A stretch of 64,000 bases of DNA from Roseivirga sp. BDSF3-8. Its GTDB lineage: Bacteria; Bacteroidota; Bacteroidia; Cytophagales; Cyclobacteriaceae. The DNA is taken from positions 372,001 to 436,000 of the forward strand of contig NZ_JBGNFV010000001.1 in assembly GCF_041449215.1 (NCBI RefSeq), in the 5' to 3' direction. The notes under the pieces are model-generated. The model worked only from the letters and a program-made list of their open reading frames with translations. It did not search any database and was not told the origin of the DNA. This document shows, piece after piece, positions 17,530 to 26,261 of the stretch. The first letter of the stretch is position 1. Each line of letters begins with the position of its first letter. Position numbers and translations under genes: made by a program.

Positions 17530-17558
17530 TTGATCTAACGCCAAATCGGTTAAATTTG
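17530..17558 (+). promoter_or_regulatory. Candidate Bacteroidota promoter for lpdA
   Basis: TAAATTTG at 17551-17558 matches the -7 consensus TAnnTTTG, and TTG at 17530-17532 lies 18 bases upstream as a -33 element. The lpdA start codon is about 43 bases downstream. Confidence 0.55.
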
Positions 17559-17600
17559 CGGCAACTAAACAGGACACAATTTTTATAACTGAATAGCAAT

Positions 17601-18995
17601 ATGGCTACAAAATATGATCTGATTGTGATTGGTAGCGGCCCTGGCGGGTACGTGGCGGCTATCCGCGCTTCTCAACTGGGCATGAAAGTGGGCGTGGTAG
17701 AGAAAGCGGAGCTCGGCGGTATCTGCCTTAACTGGGGGTGTATCCCTACCAAAGCGCTACTTAAAAGTGCACAGGTATTCGAATACATCAAGCATGCCAA
17801 GGAATATGGCATAAAAGTGGCCGATCCTGAGGCAGATTTTGGCGGTATGGTCAAAAGAAGCCGCGGAGTAGCGGAAGGCATGAGCAAGGGCATTCAGTTC
17901 CTTTTCAAGAAAAACAAGATCGACCACCTGGTAGGTCATGGTAAGCTTAAAGGCAAGCAGACTGTGGAGGTAAAAGGCGAGGACGGCAAGACGACTGACT
18001 ACAAAGCGGATCATATCATAGTGGCTACAGGAGCACGTAGCCGCGAGCTTCCTGCCCTTAAGATAGACAACGAAAAGATCATTGGCTACCGTAAGGCAAT
18101 GGTTATGGACAAGCAGCCCGAGTCTATGGTGGTAGTGGGATCAGGCGCCATCGGGGTGGAGTTTGCCTACTTCTATAATGCGATAGGTACTAAGGTCACT
18201 GTAGTGGAATACCTGCCTAACCTGGTACCAGTAGAAGACGAAGAGGTATCCAAAGCACTGGAGAAAAGCTATAAGAAAGCAGGCATCAAGATCATGACAG
18301 GCTCAGAGGTGACGAATGTAGACACCAAAGGCAAAAAGTGTAAGGTGACTGTAAAAACCAAGAAGGGGGAGGAGCAACTGGAAGCGGATGTGGTACTGTC
18401 TGCTGTAGGTGTAGCGCCTAACGTAGAGAACATTGGTCTGGAAGAGCAGGGCATCGAGATGGAAAAAGGCCGCATCAAGGTGGACGACTACTACCGCACG
18501 AATGTGAAAGGTGTATATGCCATAGGTGATGTGATCAAAGGGCCATGGCTGGCTCACGTAGCCTCTGCGGAAGGTATCACGTGCGTGGAAGCTATCAAGG
18601 GCATGAACCCTGAGCCTATCGACTATAATAACATCCCGGGCTGTACCTACTGCCAGCCTGAGATAGCCAGCGTGGGCTACACAGAGAAAGCCGCCAAAGA
18701 GGCCGGTTATGATGTGAAGGTGGGTAAATTCCCCTTCACAGCGAGTGGTAAGGCGAGTGCAGCGGGCGCCAAAGAGGGCTTTGTTAAGGTGGTATTTGAC
18801 GCGAAGTATGGTGAGTGGCTTGGTGCTCACATGATCGGCGCTAATGTAACTGAGATGATTGCAGAGGCTGTGGCAGCCCGTAAACTGGAGACCACAGGCC
18901 ATGAGATAATTAAAACGGTGCACCCGCACCCTACTATGTCAGAAGCGGTAATGGAAGCTGTTGCCGCAGCTTATGAAGAGGTAATTCACCTGTAA
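17601..18995 (+). CDS. lpdA: Dihydrolipoyl dehydrogenase (E3)
   Basis: A 464-residue flavoprotein that reoxidises the lipoyl groups of 2-oxoacid dehydrogenase complexes and the glycine cleavage system, passing electrons to NAD+. Visible features are the FAD-binding GSGPGGYVAA near residue 11, the redox-active pair in GGICLNWGCIPTKA (Cys42 and Cys47), the NAD-binding GSGAIGVEFAYF, the second FAD contact YAIGDVIKGPWLAH and the catalytic His-Glu region HPHPTMSEAV near the C-terminus. Full length. It is followed by a strong intrinsic terminator, so it is probably monocistronic. Confidence 0.97.
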   Translation: MATKYDLIVIGSGPGGYVAAIRASQLGMKVGVVEKAELGGICLNWGCIPTKALLKSAQVFEYIKHAKEYGIKVADPEADFGGMVKRSRGVAEGMSKGIQFLFKKNKIDHLVGHGKLKGKQTVEVKGEDGKTTDYKADHIIVATGARSRELPALKIDNEKIIGYRKAMVMDKQPESMVVVGSGAIGVEFAYFYNAIGTKVTVVEYLPNLVPVEDEEVSKALEKSYKKAGIKIMTGSEVTNVDTKGKKCKVTVKTKKGEEQLEADVVLSAVGVAPNVENIGLEEQGIEMEKGRIKVDDYYRTNVKGVYAIGDVIKGPWLAHVASAEGITCVEAIKGMNPEPIDYNNIPGCTYCQPEIASVGYTEKAAKEAGYDVKVGKFPFTASGKASAAGAKEGFVKVVFDAKYGEWLGAHMIGANVTEMIAEAVAARKLETTGHEIIKTVHPHPTMSEAVMEAVAAAYEEVIHL

Positions 18996-19017
18996 GAGAC
19001 AGGTTTTAAAAGTTTAA

Positions 19018-19049
19018 GGGTTGCTTACAGTGTAGGCAACCCTTTTTTT
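19018..19049 (+). terminator. Rho-independent terminator after lpdA
   Basis: A GGGTTGC arm (19018-19024) pairs perfectly with GCAACCC (19036-19042), followed at once by seven T, 23 bases beyond the lpdA stop codon. Confidence 0.9.
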
Positions 19050-19078
19050 ATGTGGCTTATAATTTCCGGCCTATATCA

Positions 19079-19120
19079 AAACATAAAGGCCACCCTGCTA
19101 CCAAGGCGGCCTTTATGTTT
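19079..19120. terminator. Long hairpin between lpdA and the beta-barrel gene
   Basis: AAACATAAAGGCC (19079-19091) and GGCCTTTATGTTT (19108-19120) are exact 13-base inverted copies around a 16-base loop. It lies just past the end of the minus-strand outer-membrane gene and can terminate that transcript. Confidence 0.7.
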
Positions 19121-19145
19121 GGTTTGCTAATTCAATACCGGGGTA

Positions 19146-19940
19146 TCAGAACCCAACGAGGCTGATACCTACCTGGAAGGGACTTACTGCGGGTCCGGCT
19201 CCAGGCGTTTCGCCGTCTTTAAATATATCGTTGAGGCCATGGTAGTAGTACACGTTAAACCCACCTATACCGAGGCGGCCGAATACACCATAGCGCACGG
19301 CATTAAGGTTGAACTCGCGCTTATCTTTGGTCTTCACGGTCTCCTCATCATTCTCAAACTTCACTTTGGTATGGCTGGCAAGCAACAGGCCGCCCTTTAC
19401 ACCTGCAGCCAGGCGAATGCCTCTAGAGTAGTCTGACTTATTAAAATGGTAACGGATTTCTAAAGGAATGTCAAGATAGGTAAGGGCAAGCTTGGTCTTT
19501 TTGATTTCACCCAGCCCACCGATAGGCATAAGCTCAGTATTATTATCAAACTCGTTTACTGTAAGGGTAAAGTCATCCTCAAAAGCAAACTTCTCTAATG
19601 CAAGGCCAAGACCGGGATTAAAGGTAAGGCCTGAATTTTCGCCACCCAGAAAGACGGTATGGCTGTAGTACATATTGACTACCTTAGAACCCCAGAAACC
19701 GGTACCTACAGATACTGTAGAGTCAGTACTGGGATCCGGGATATACTGGAACTCTTCGTCTATAAAGTTAAATCCGAATTCTATGATCAGATCGCCGGGC
19801 AGGTTAGGCCTGGCTTTAGTCTCATTAATGGCACGCAGGCCTATGCGTGCATCGGTATTGGCTCCGGTATTTCCGTTAGTAGCCATAGCCATGGGAGCTA
19901 CAAGCAAAAACAGGCTAAAAAATACGGCAGATATTCTCAT
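19146..19940 (-). CDS. Outer-membrane beta-barrel protein (porin-like, PorT/OmpW style)
   Basis: A 264-residue protein with a signal peptide (VFFSLFLLVAPMAMA). The mature chain shows alternating amphipathic strands ending in aromatic or polar residues: GDLIIEFGFNFIDEEF, VVNMYYSHTVFLGGENSGLTF, YLDIPLEIRYHFNKSDYS, LAAGVKGGLLLASHTKVKF. The C-terminal strand VSPFQVGISLVGF ends in Phe as the BAM machinery expects. LDIPLEIRYHF is typical of the outer-membrane-beta-barrel (PorT-like) families of Bacteroidota. Function beyond outer-membrane localisation is unknown. Standalone gene with a strong hairpin downstream. Confidence 0.78.
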   Translation of the reverse strand: MRISAVFFSLFLLVAPMAMATNGNTGANTDARIGLRAINETKARPNLPGDLIIEFGFNFIDEEFQYIPDPSTDSTVSVGTGFWGSKVVNMYYSHTVFLGGENSGLTFNPGLGLALEKFAFEDDFTLTVNEFDNNTELMPIGGLGEIKKTKLALTYLDIPLEIRYHFNKSDYSRGIRLAAGVKGGLLLASHTKVKFENDEETVKTKDKREFNLNAVRYGVFGRLGIGGFNVYYYHGLNDIFKDGETPGAGPAVSPFQVGISLVGF

Positions 19941-20030
19941 CGGTAAATAGTTGATAAGTCACTTAATAATGTTGGGAACAAATATAGGGTTTTTAAAGAA
20001 TGAAAAAATTTCGATCAGCTCTTGATTTTT

Positions 20031-20061
20031 TTTGCACGTGAAAATTTTTTGCATACATTTG
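20031..20061 (+). promoter_or_regulatory. Promoter of tRNA-Arg (Bacteroidota -33/-7 type)
   Basis: TTTG at 20031-20034 and TACATTTG at 20054-20061 are separated by 19 bases. This matches the Bacteroidota consensus TTTG-N19-TAnnTTTG and places the transcription start about 15 bases before the tRNA. Confidence 0.75.
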
Positions 20062-20081
20062 CAATCCCTTACGGGAACAAA

Positions 20082-20158
20082 GGCCTCATAGCTCAACTGA
20101 ATAGAGCATCTGACTACGGATCAGAAGGTTCCAGGTTTGAATCCTGGTGAGGTCACCA
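20082..20158 (+). tRNA. tRNA-Arg (anticodon ACG)
   Basis: A complete cloverleaf. The acceptor arms GGCCTCA and TGAGGTC pair in all seven positions with one G-T. The D arm is AGCTC/GAGC-like. The anticodon stem TCTGA/TCAGA encloses loop CTACGGA with anticodon ACG. The T arm CCAGG/CCTGG carries TTTGAAT. Discriminator A is followed by an encoded CCA at 20156-20158. It is preceded by a consensus promoter and followed by a terminator, so it is a single-gene transcript. ACG would be edited to ICG to read CGU, CGC and CGA. Confidence 0.95.
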
Positions 20159-20160
20159 AG

Positions 20161-20194
20161 AGCCGCGCTAACGTAACGTTAGGCGGCTTTTTTT
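20161..20194 (+). terminator. Terminator of the tRNA-Arg transcript
   Basis: AGCCGC pairs with GCGGCT, and inner CTAACG with CGTTAG extends the stem. A T-run at 20188-20194 follows, starting two bases after the tRNA CCA. Confidence 0.88.
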
Positions 20195-20242
20195 ATTACC
20201 CCCTAATGCGTACCAGACACCTCCCGCGCTAATAAATTCATT

Positions 20243-20643
20243 ATGGCACTTGCAGGCATGATTACAGGCTTCGGCCTAAGCTTCATTTTTCTTTACGGCC
20301 GTAAACACATTCCCTTGTGGCTGAGAGCCTGTGTGGCAATCGCCCTACTGCTTACCGGATGTACCGGACTATATCTCACAGATACTGCTAATAAGGACCA
20401 TATGATGCTCTTTTGGGGCTTAATGACGGCTGGTATCTTTTTCCTATTAGACGGAGCCGTTTATACTCTCAGTCATCGCCTGCAAAAGAGGGACATAATA
20501 TTATGGCTTCGGGGTAGCTTTGAGGCAATAGTGATTTTAGGGTGCGGAAGGCCAATGGATTTGATAAGCTATGCTCCATCATCCTATTAATTTTCATATG
20601 TATGATGATGGGCTTGGGTGCCCATCTTTTCCGGGCGGTGTGA
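20243..20643 (+). pseudogene. Small membrane protein gene with a frame break near 20545
   Basis: From ATG 20243 the frame encodes hydrophobic segments MITGFGLSFIFLYG, LRACVAIALLLTGCTGLYL and MMLFWGLMTAGIFFLLDGA, then loses protein-like character after EAIVILG and stops at about 20590. In another frame the sequence continues naturally as KANGFDKLCSIILLIFICMM and ends GAHLFRAV at a TGA (20641-20643), supplying a fourth membrane segment. One missing base around 20540-20552 would join the two. The protein family is not recognised. It may be a disrupted gene or a sequence error. Confidence 0.52.
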
Positions 20644-20812
20644 TTCTTCAACAGGCTAATGTTCACTCCCTTCGAAAGCTTTAAATGCAATACAAGCAGT
20701 TATAGAACCTTCTGCGCAGGTAAGTTTCCCCCGGGTAAAAATGCCGACATACTTCTCCACCTGCATTTCGCCGTATCAGCTACCGCCAAAAGGAATCGCA
20801 TAGAATAAGTAT

Positions 20813-23101
20813 TTACCTGCTATTACTCAAATCCCCTACGGGTAATATGATCTCGAACTCGCTACCGTCACCCGGGCCATCGCTTCTCACCTTAATTTCA
20901 CCATCATGAAGGGATACCAGCTTTTTCACAAGGGTCAGGCCTATGCCCAGCCCTCCCTGGGAGCTCCCTGCATGGGTTTCCATCTGCGTAAACATGTCAA
21001 AGATATCATCCAACTTATCCTGGGGTATACCTAGCCCGTTGTCTGCAATGGTCACAGAGACTTGTTGACTTTCTCTCTCCATGTCAATGGTGATTCTGCC
21101 CCCTTTTGGCGTGTACTTGGTTGCGTTATTAAGAATATTAATGAATATCTGAGATAGCCTTAGCGGATCGGCATGCAGGTATACAGGCGACTCAGGCAGG
21201 TCCATTATCAGGTTGTGCTCTTTTTCTCTGATAGCCTCATCACATACTTCTATCGCCTGGGTGAGTATCTCCTGCAGGTGGGTCTTCTGCTTTTCCAACG
21301 TAACCTTACCCTCACTGATTCTGGATACATCGAGCAGGTCATCGATCATCTTAGTGATGGTGGTGGTCTGCCTTCGCATTACCTTAAGTATCCTGGCACG
21401 GGCTTCCTCATCTGCACTATGCTCCAGTATAGATATGCCGGTACGGATGGGGGTCAGTGGGTTTTTCAGTTCATGGGCCAGCGTAGCCATAAACTCGTTT
21501 TTATACTGGTCCTGTTGCTGAAGGCTATTGATGTCTTTGCGCATAGTCGCCTGCTTTTCCAGCGCATAGGCCATGAAAACCTTATTGAACCTGGTGGCGA
21601 TATTTATATCGTTTTCATCCCACTCTCTGCTCTGGTTATGTATCTCCTTTTCATGCACCTCAAAGGAAGACCTGGGCATAAGCCTTTCTTTTTTGGAGGC
21701 CATTACCTCCTCTTCTTTGGGCACCCCAGCCCAGCGCTGAGTATAACGATGCTCCTTTCTGAACCAGGCAGTATAATACCTTTTTTGTTTAGCGACCTGA
21801 ATAACCATAGCTCCGCGTATGTCATTGAGATCACTGTCATCACTTACGATATCAGTAATATCAGTCGTATAAAAGTAATCCCTTCCTTCATCAATGCCCT
21901 TACTAGCCAGCCTCTCCATAGATTCCCTGTCAGGCGTTACCCCTAGCTTAAAAGAATCCTCTTCATAAAAGAATGCAAAGCCATCCGCATTCAGCATGTC
22001 CAGTACCTTTTCTTCATTTTCTTTAAATACTGTGACAATAGAGTTGCTACTGGAGGTTTTATCCAGCATGGCATTTAGGGCCGCGTCCGTTTTTTCCTTT
22101 TTGGCAAGGTACAGTTCCTCCTCTTTGGCATAGAGGTGCCAGCTGAATAGCTGACTCAGGTTTTCGCACTCCAGCCGTACATTTTGCGGAATATAGCGCG
22201 CCTCACGACTGTGGCAGGAAATGATACCCCATAGGTGCTCATGCGTCACAAGTGAGAGGGATAGTGAGGCTTTGATGCCCTGGTTACGGATGTATTGCCT
22301 GTGAATTGGGGATAGTGTCCGGATGATAGAGTAGGTCATGTCCAGCGGTTCTCTTCCGCTATCAACGCTCGGGATAAGAGGCGAGGATTCAAGCTCTACA
22401 TCAGGTATCAGACGTACCCAGTTTTTTGTATAAAGTGCTCGCGCCTGGGCAGGTATGTCATTGGCAGGATAATACAAGTTCAGGTAGGAGTCCATGAAGT
22501 CCTCCTTTGCCTCAGCTATTACTTTACCGGAGTCATCATCGTTAAACCTGTAAAGTACCACACGATCCATTCCGGTAACATACTTTATCGTATCCACGAT
22601 TTCCTGGGCCATATTTATCAGAGGCTCATTCCGCTTAAATTTAGGCGCAATGGACATTGCATAAAGCTTGATATAGTGGAGGGCCGAGTATGTTTCCCTG
22701 AACTCTGCAGCCGGCTCCAGCTCTAGCACTACTTTATCACCCGTATGATAGACTACGGCATAAAAATCTTCAGCATGTTTTTCCCGAACTAATTCCCTCC
22801 GGAATTTAAGCCTGAGAGGAAGGCGGGCATTTTGATCAATGGCCCGTTTGAAGGTCTCTCTGATAAAATCCTGATATTCAGGCCCATCCAGAAACTCATA
22901 AAAGTCCCCTTTTAAAATCTCCTCCTCCTTCAGGTTTAGCAGATCAAGTACATTTTTACTGAGGATACGGACACGCCCGTTATTACTTCTATCCATTGCA
23001 AACAGGTATCCATATCCCTGGATAGATTCAGGAATGTGAATGGGCTCATCCTCACAATGTTCGAATTTTAAGTTGTCAATGTCGAGTTTATCTGAACTCA
23101 T
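20813..23101 (-). CDS. Bacteriophytochrome sensor histidine kinase
   Basis: A 762-residue photoreceptor kinase with order PAS (about 14-110), GAF (about 150-310), PHY (about 330-510), HisKA and HATPase. The N-terminal HCEDEPIHIPESIQ places Cys16 where biliverdin is attached in bacteriophytochromes. The GAF domain has YPANDIPAQARALY (PASDIP-type motif, Ser to Asn), LDMTYSIIRTLSPIH and LWGIISCHS. The PHY tongue has WAGVP and MPRSSF. The kinase core has LAHELKNPLTPI with the phospho-accepting His, INILNNATKY, DNGLGIP and GGLGIGLTLVKKLV. It senses red/far-red light and should phosphorylate a separate regulator, which is not adjacent. No heme oxygenase for chromophore supply is visible. Confidence 0.93.
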   Translation of the reverse strand: MSSDKLDIDNLKFEHCEDEPIHIPESIQGYGYLFAMDRSNNGRVRILSKNVLDLLNLKEEEILKGDFYEFLDGPEYQDFIRETFKRAIDQNARLPLRLKFRRELVREKHAEDFYAVVYHTGDKVVLELEPAAEFRETYSALHYIKLYAMSIAPKFKRNEPLINMAQEIVDTIKYVTGMDRVVLYRFNDDDSGKVIAEAKEDFMDSYLNLYYPANDIPAQARALYTKNWVRLIPDVELESSPLIPSVDSGREPLDMTYSIIRTLSPIHRQYIRNQGIKASLSLSLVTHEHLWGIISCHSREARYIPQNVRLECENLSQLFSWHLYAKEEELYLAKKEKTDAALNAMLDKTSSSNSIVTVFKENEEKVLDMLNADGFAFFYEEDSFKLGVTPDRESMERLASKGIDEGRDYFYTTDITDIVSDDSDLNDIRGAMVIQVAKQKRYYTAWFRKEHRYTQRWAGVPKEEEVMASKKERLMPRSSFEVHEKEIHNQSREWDENDINIATRFNKVFMAYALEKQATMRKDINSLQQQDQYKNEFMATLAHELKNPLTPIRTGISILEHSADEEARARILKVMRRQTTTITKMIDDLLDVSRISEGKVTLEKQKTHLQEILTQAIEVCDEAIREKEHNLIMDLPESPVYLHADPLRLSQIFINILNNATKYTPKGGRITIDMERESQQVSVTIADNGLGIPQDKLDDIFDMFTQMETHAGSSQGGLGIGLTLVKKLVSLHDGEIKVRSDGPGDGSEFEIILPVGDLSNSR

Positions 23102-23230
23102 GCGTTAATACCGGGTTGCAAATGAACTAAGTTTAAGCTACACCTGTGCTGGTAACTATCCTAAAAACAGGATTTACCTTATGCCTGCCACTGCAAAAGA
23201 TTTTAATCCGAACACCTTGTCTTAAGAAAA

Positions 23231-23252
23231 ATAAAATGGGCAAATCCTGCCC
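23231..23252 (-). terminator. Possible terminator of the 23282-23671 lipoprotein gene
   Basis: Read on the minus strand, GGGCA pairs with TGCCC around a five-base loop and is followed by ATTTTATTTTT, about 30 bases past the stop codon. Confidence 0.5.
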
Positions 23253-23281
23253 GCCAAACCTCACTTCTTCAAAATGTTTTA

Positions 23282-23671
23282 TTAACCGGAGCTTAAGTAA
23301 GCCGTTAAGATATCATTTTTAAGTCGAGACCAAATATACACTGTAGATTTATTTCTATTAGCATAAAAGCCCTCAAAACGACCGGAAAGAAAGCAGTAAG
23401 GGTTCATTCGCACACCTGAAAAACCTGGATAGCCTCCGGAATAGATATGTTTATAAACATAACTGTTGTTTATGATTTCGGTGATGGTTTGGTAATGATC
23501 GAAAAGGAAATGATCCGGGGCTGGACCAATCATGGCGGTCTTCTCGACTGCCACTGAATCTATAGTATCTTTTTCCTTTTCATTATGCCGGTCACATGAA
23601 GCGGCAAGGGCCATTAACATTATCGACAGAAATAACCAATTCATGAATTTTTTAACTACTGAGAATAGCAT
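23282..23671 (-). CDS. Small lipoprotein of unknown function
   Basis: A 129-residue protein with a lipoprotein signal peptide (FLSIMLMALAASC). A second Met at 23644 just ahead of the hydrophobic core is an equally good start. The mature part carries aromatic-rich stretches (DHFLFDHYQTITEIINNSYVY, YPGFSGVRMNPYCFLSGRF) and a C-terminal TVYIWSRLKNDILTAYL. No family recognised. It lies upstream of the phytochrome gene on the same strand, separated by about 180 bases with a likely terminator, so it is not obviously co-transcribed. Confidence 0.6.
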   Translation of the reverse strand: MLFSVVKKFMNWLFLSIMLMALAASCDRHNEKEKDTIDSVAVEKTAMIGPAPDHFLFDHYQTITEIINNSYVYKHIYSGGYPGFSGVRMNPYCFLSGRFEGFYANRNKSTVYIWSRLKNDILTAYLSSG

Positions 23672-23883
23672 AAAGTTAAAATGCTATGAAGAAAAACGTA
23701 AAGGGTAGTGATAGGACGGATCAATCTCGGGCAAAAGCTTCAATCAGGAACCTGGTGAAGCAGGCGGCCACCCAATCAATGGTGAGGAAGGTAGCCTCCA
23801 CAGGGCCAGCGGCCCTGTTAAAAGAGTGGAGAATGGCAGGGGTTAGGCTAAGTAGGTGGATGCAGATTGTGCTTTCCTTGTAG

Positions 23884-24223
23884 ATATGTGCAAGACGGAC
23901 TCAGTATATAGGCTAAGGTGTATGGATAATGATTGGCAGGAGGCAAAGGGACTACAGAACAGGATATAGGAAATTTACAATTAGTGAAGTATAATAGGCT
24001 TCCGGACGAGAGACAAAGGAACGCCGAACGATCCCCCTCCTCTACATGACTTGTAGACGGTTCAGTATTCTGTCAGACAAGGGAGGAAATTCTGAACGGG
24101 AACGGGGTTAGTCGCCACTAAGTGATATAGTAAAAATACAATTATTTTTCAGAAACCAGGGAGTGATCATAGAAAAGTTCAGGACATCCTTTTTACCTCC
24201 GGAAGTGAACTAAAGAAGGGGGA
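23884..24223. other. Intergenic stretch without recognisable content
   Basis: About 340 bases between unrelated genes. I see no coding frame with protein-like composition, no RNA gene, and no strong hairpin or repeat here. Confidence 0.5.
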
Positions 24224-24700
24224 TTACTCAACGTGGTTGCTATATCCCTCGGCCCCGTATTCCGCTATTGCCTGATAGGTGAAGTCGCCGGTTTCCGTCT
24301 CATCACGCTGCACACGGTAGATCATGGCTTTGCCATCTTCGATAGTGGCATAGAAGTACTGCCCATAGCCGGCATGGAGGCTATATATGGCGGCTTCTGC
24401 ATCCGGATGGATATGGTAGGAAGGGTAGTCGGATTGGGCTACCTCATTGCAATTATTCACCTTGGCCACCTCTACCCTCTCTCTATCAAACAGGGCATAC
24501 AAGGTGGCGGTAGGGGTACCCTGCTGATCGAAAACGGCCTCACTGCACTCAAAAGAAATGCTCTCCACTTCAAAATCTTCAGAGGCTATGTCCACGTCTT
24601 CCTCTTCGGTATTCTGCTCATAGGCCTCGTCGTGCCGGGTTTCGGCATCACAGGATACGAGCAGGCATAACAGGGCAAAGGTGATCAGGGGTAGTTTCAT
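24224..24700 (-). CDS. Lipoprotein of unknown function
   Basis: A 158-residue protein with a short lipoprotein signal (ITFALLCLLVSC, Cys at about residue 16). A very acidic linker (EQNTEEEDVDIASEDFEVE) is followed by a small beta-rich domain (TATLYALFDRERVEVAKVN, AAIYSLHAGYGQYFYATIEDG, KAMIYRVQRDE) with two more cysteines. No family recognised. The strand order suggests a compact secreted fold on an acidic tether at the outer membrane or cell surface. Monocistronic as seen. Confidence 0.62.
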   Translation of the reverse strand: MKLPLITFALLCLLVSCDAETRHDEAYEQNTEEEDVDIASEDFEVESISFECSEAVFDQQGTPTATLYALFDRERVEVAKVNNCNEVAQSDYPSYHIHPDAEAAIYSLHAGYGQYFYATIEDGKAMIYRVQRDETETGDFTYQAIAEYGAEGYSNHVE

Positions 24701-24913
24701 GGTAGTTGGTTTGGTTGTTTAGAGGTAGAACCGGGGAGATGAGGGAATGTTGGAGCGGGCAGTAAGCAGTACTTTAAGGAAATACGAGTTAATCAGATGG
24801 TGCAAACAGTTAGCCAGGGTTAAAAAAACCCCAGGTAGTTATATAGGCATCCTCTTTTACTGAAATCTTAATCAGTAAACATCTCAACCTACCATAGATT
24901 CCGTTTTCTTCTC

Positions 24914-25717
24914 CTACCCTTTAAATTTTAACGGCACTTTAATTTTAGATTTACGAAAAGAATCACGGAATAAATAAATCGTTGATCCACCAAATACTAA
25001 AAACATAGACCCGGTAACAAACCCGAACCAGCTAAACCCTGATAAAAACATATCTTCTATTACCCCATAAACTATTAACATATAGAAAAGAAACCCAATT
25101 AATATAAATAAGGACTCAATTACCCTATTCCCATAAAAGCTAATTAGATTATTTTTATCTACATCATAATAAAAATCAGGGAGATTTTTCATGTATAAAA
25201 CAGAAGGCATATACTCTCCTGTTATTGTAAATTTCACTCCATCAGTATTTATTGGAACATCTATTGAGCATTTAGCCGTAAGTTTAATGATAAAATACTC
25301 TTGAGGGTTTAGTAGTTCAAAGTCAAATTGGGCATGGTTTTTATTCCGATTAACAGTATGCAATATTTTTCTTTCGTTAGGATTAATCTCTAATATTTCT
25401 ATACTTAATATTTCATTATCTTCAGGCAATACTATTCTAAGCGGCTCGATAAGGTTCATAATTGGTTTATTTCCTTCATTAGCAACCACCATTTTAATCT
25501 GTGCCACATTCTCTATAGAATGATTTTTAAAGGCCAGTTTTAAGTTATCAGATAATTCTTTGTTTGAATGGGTAAATAAAGAATTACAAGAAATGAGATA
25601 AGGGTTTAATTTAATATGGACTTTACTTTTAACGTAAAAAAAGTAACCGACCAAAAAACTAATTAATAGGCCACTAATTCCACCAATAACAAGTGAAGGC
25701 ACTGAAATATCTTCCAT
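24914..25717 (-). CDS. Membrane protein of unknown function, AT-rich gene
   Basis: A 267-residue protein with one N-terminal membrane span (VIGGISGLLISFLVGYFFYV), a soluble beta-rich domain (about 30-190, with QIKMVVANEGNKPIMNLIEPL and EYFIIKLTAKCSIDVP) and two C-terminal spans (VIESLFILIGFLFYMLIVYGVI, FGFVTGSMFLVFGGSTIYLF). The gene is clearly richer in A and T than its neighbours, with many Lys, Asn and Ile, which suggests recent acquisition. No family recognised. It sits between a lipoprotein and the HNH nuclease gene. Confidence 0.62.
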   Translation of the reverse strand: MEDISVPSLVIGGISGLLISFLVGYFFYVKSKVHIKLNPYLISCNSLFTHSNKELSDNLKLAFKNHSIENVAQIKMVVANEGNKPIMNLIEPLRIVLPEDNEILSIEILEINPNERKILHTVNRNKNHAQFDFELLNPQEYFIIKLTAKCSIDVPINTDGVKFTITGEYMPSVLYMKNLPDFYYDVDKNNLISFYGNRVIESLFILIGFLFYMLIVYGVIEDMFLSGFSWFGFVTGSMFLVFGGSTIYLFRDSFRKSKIKVPLKFKG

Positions 25718-25747
25718 AAAGTAGCTGGGTTTTTAAAAGACTACGAA

Positions 25748-26257
25748 TCACACCACCGCCTTACGCAGCAGAAACGGCTCCCACTCGGCGTGGGCGTCGC
25801 CTGAGAAGTCGCGGAGGAAGGTCATGTAGGAGGGTTTTGTTGGTTTTGTTTTAAGGATCATATCTGCGTGCTCGGGCAGGCGATCGCCTTTGCGGGCATT
25901 GCAGCGCTTACAGGCCGTGACCAGGTTGGTCCACAGGCTGCGCCCGCCCCGGCTGCGGGGCAGCACATGGTCGAGCGTGAGCTCTTTGCCGGCACCACAG
26001 TACTGGCAGGTAAACTTATCTCTTTTAAATACATTCTGGCGGGTGAGGACCACCCCACGGTAGGGCAGCTTGATGTATTTATGTAAACGGATGACAGCCG
26101 GAACAGGAAACTCGTCGTTCACCGTGTGCAAAGCATATCCTTCGGCTTGCGTGACCAGATCGGCTTTGTTTAGCCATACGAGCACAAAGGCGCGCTCTAC
26201 GGAACAAACCATCAGGGGACTGTAGTCCTGATTAAGGATCAATACTCTACGTTTCAT
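25748..26257 (-). CDS. HNH endonuclease family protein
   Basis: A 169-residue protein of the widespread HNH type found next to housekeeping genes. The N-terminus VLILNQDYSPLMVCSVERA and a middle KLPYRGVVLTRQNVFKRD precede the zinc-stabilised HNH module: CQYCGAGKELTLDHVLPRSRGG, written here as the CxxC pair QYCGAG and the catalytic TLDHVLPRSRGG, then NLVTACKRCNARKG with a second CxxC. The family is thought to cleave nucleic acid, though cellular roles are poorly defined. It is followed on the same strand by no close gene and preceded four bases away by the NlpC/P60 gene. Confidence 0.88.
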   Translation of the reverse strand: MKRRVLILNQDYSPLMVCSVERAFVLVWLNKADLVTQAEGYALHTVNDEFPVPAVIRLHKYIKLPYRGVVLTRQNVFKRDKFTCQYCGAGKELTLDHVLPRSRGGRSLWTNLVTACKRCNARKGDRLPEHADMILKTKPTKPSYMTFLRDFSGDAHAEWEPFLLRKAVV

Positions 26258-26261
26258 GCGT

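Noticed and set aside
23686-23883. 65-residue basic frame on the plus strand
   Set aside because: Composition is rich in Arg, Lys, Ala and Ser without a recognisable domain, it has no neighbours in operon, and nothing supports translation beyond an open frame.
24856-24879. Hairpin TTTACTGA/TCAGTAAA as a regulatory element
   Set aside because: A symmetric AT-rich stem without a T-run or nearby promoter; it may be a weak terminator but nothing decides it.
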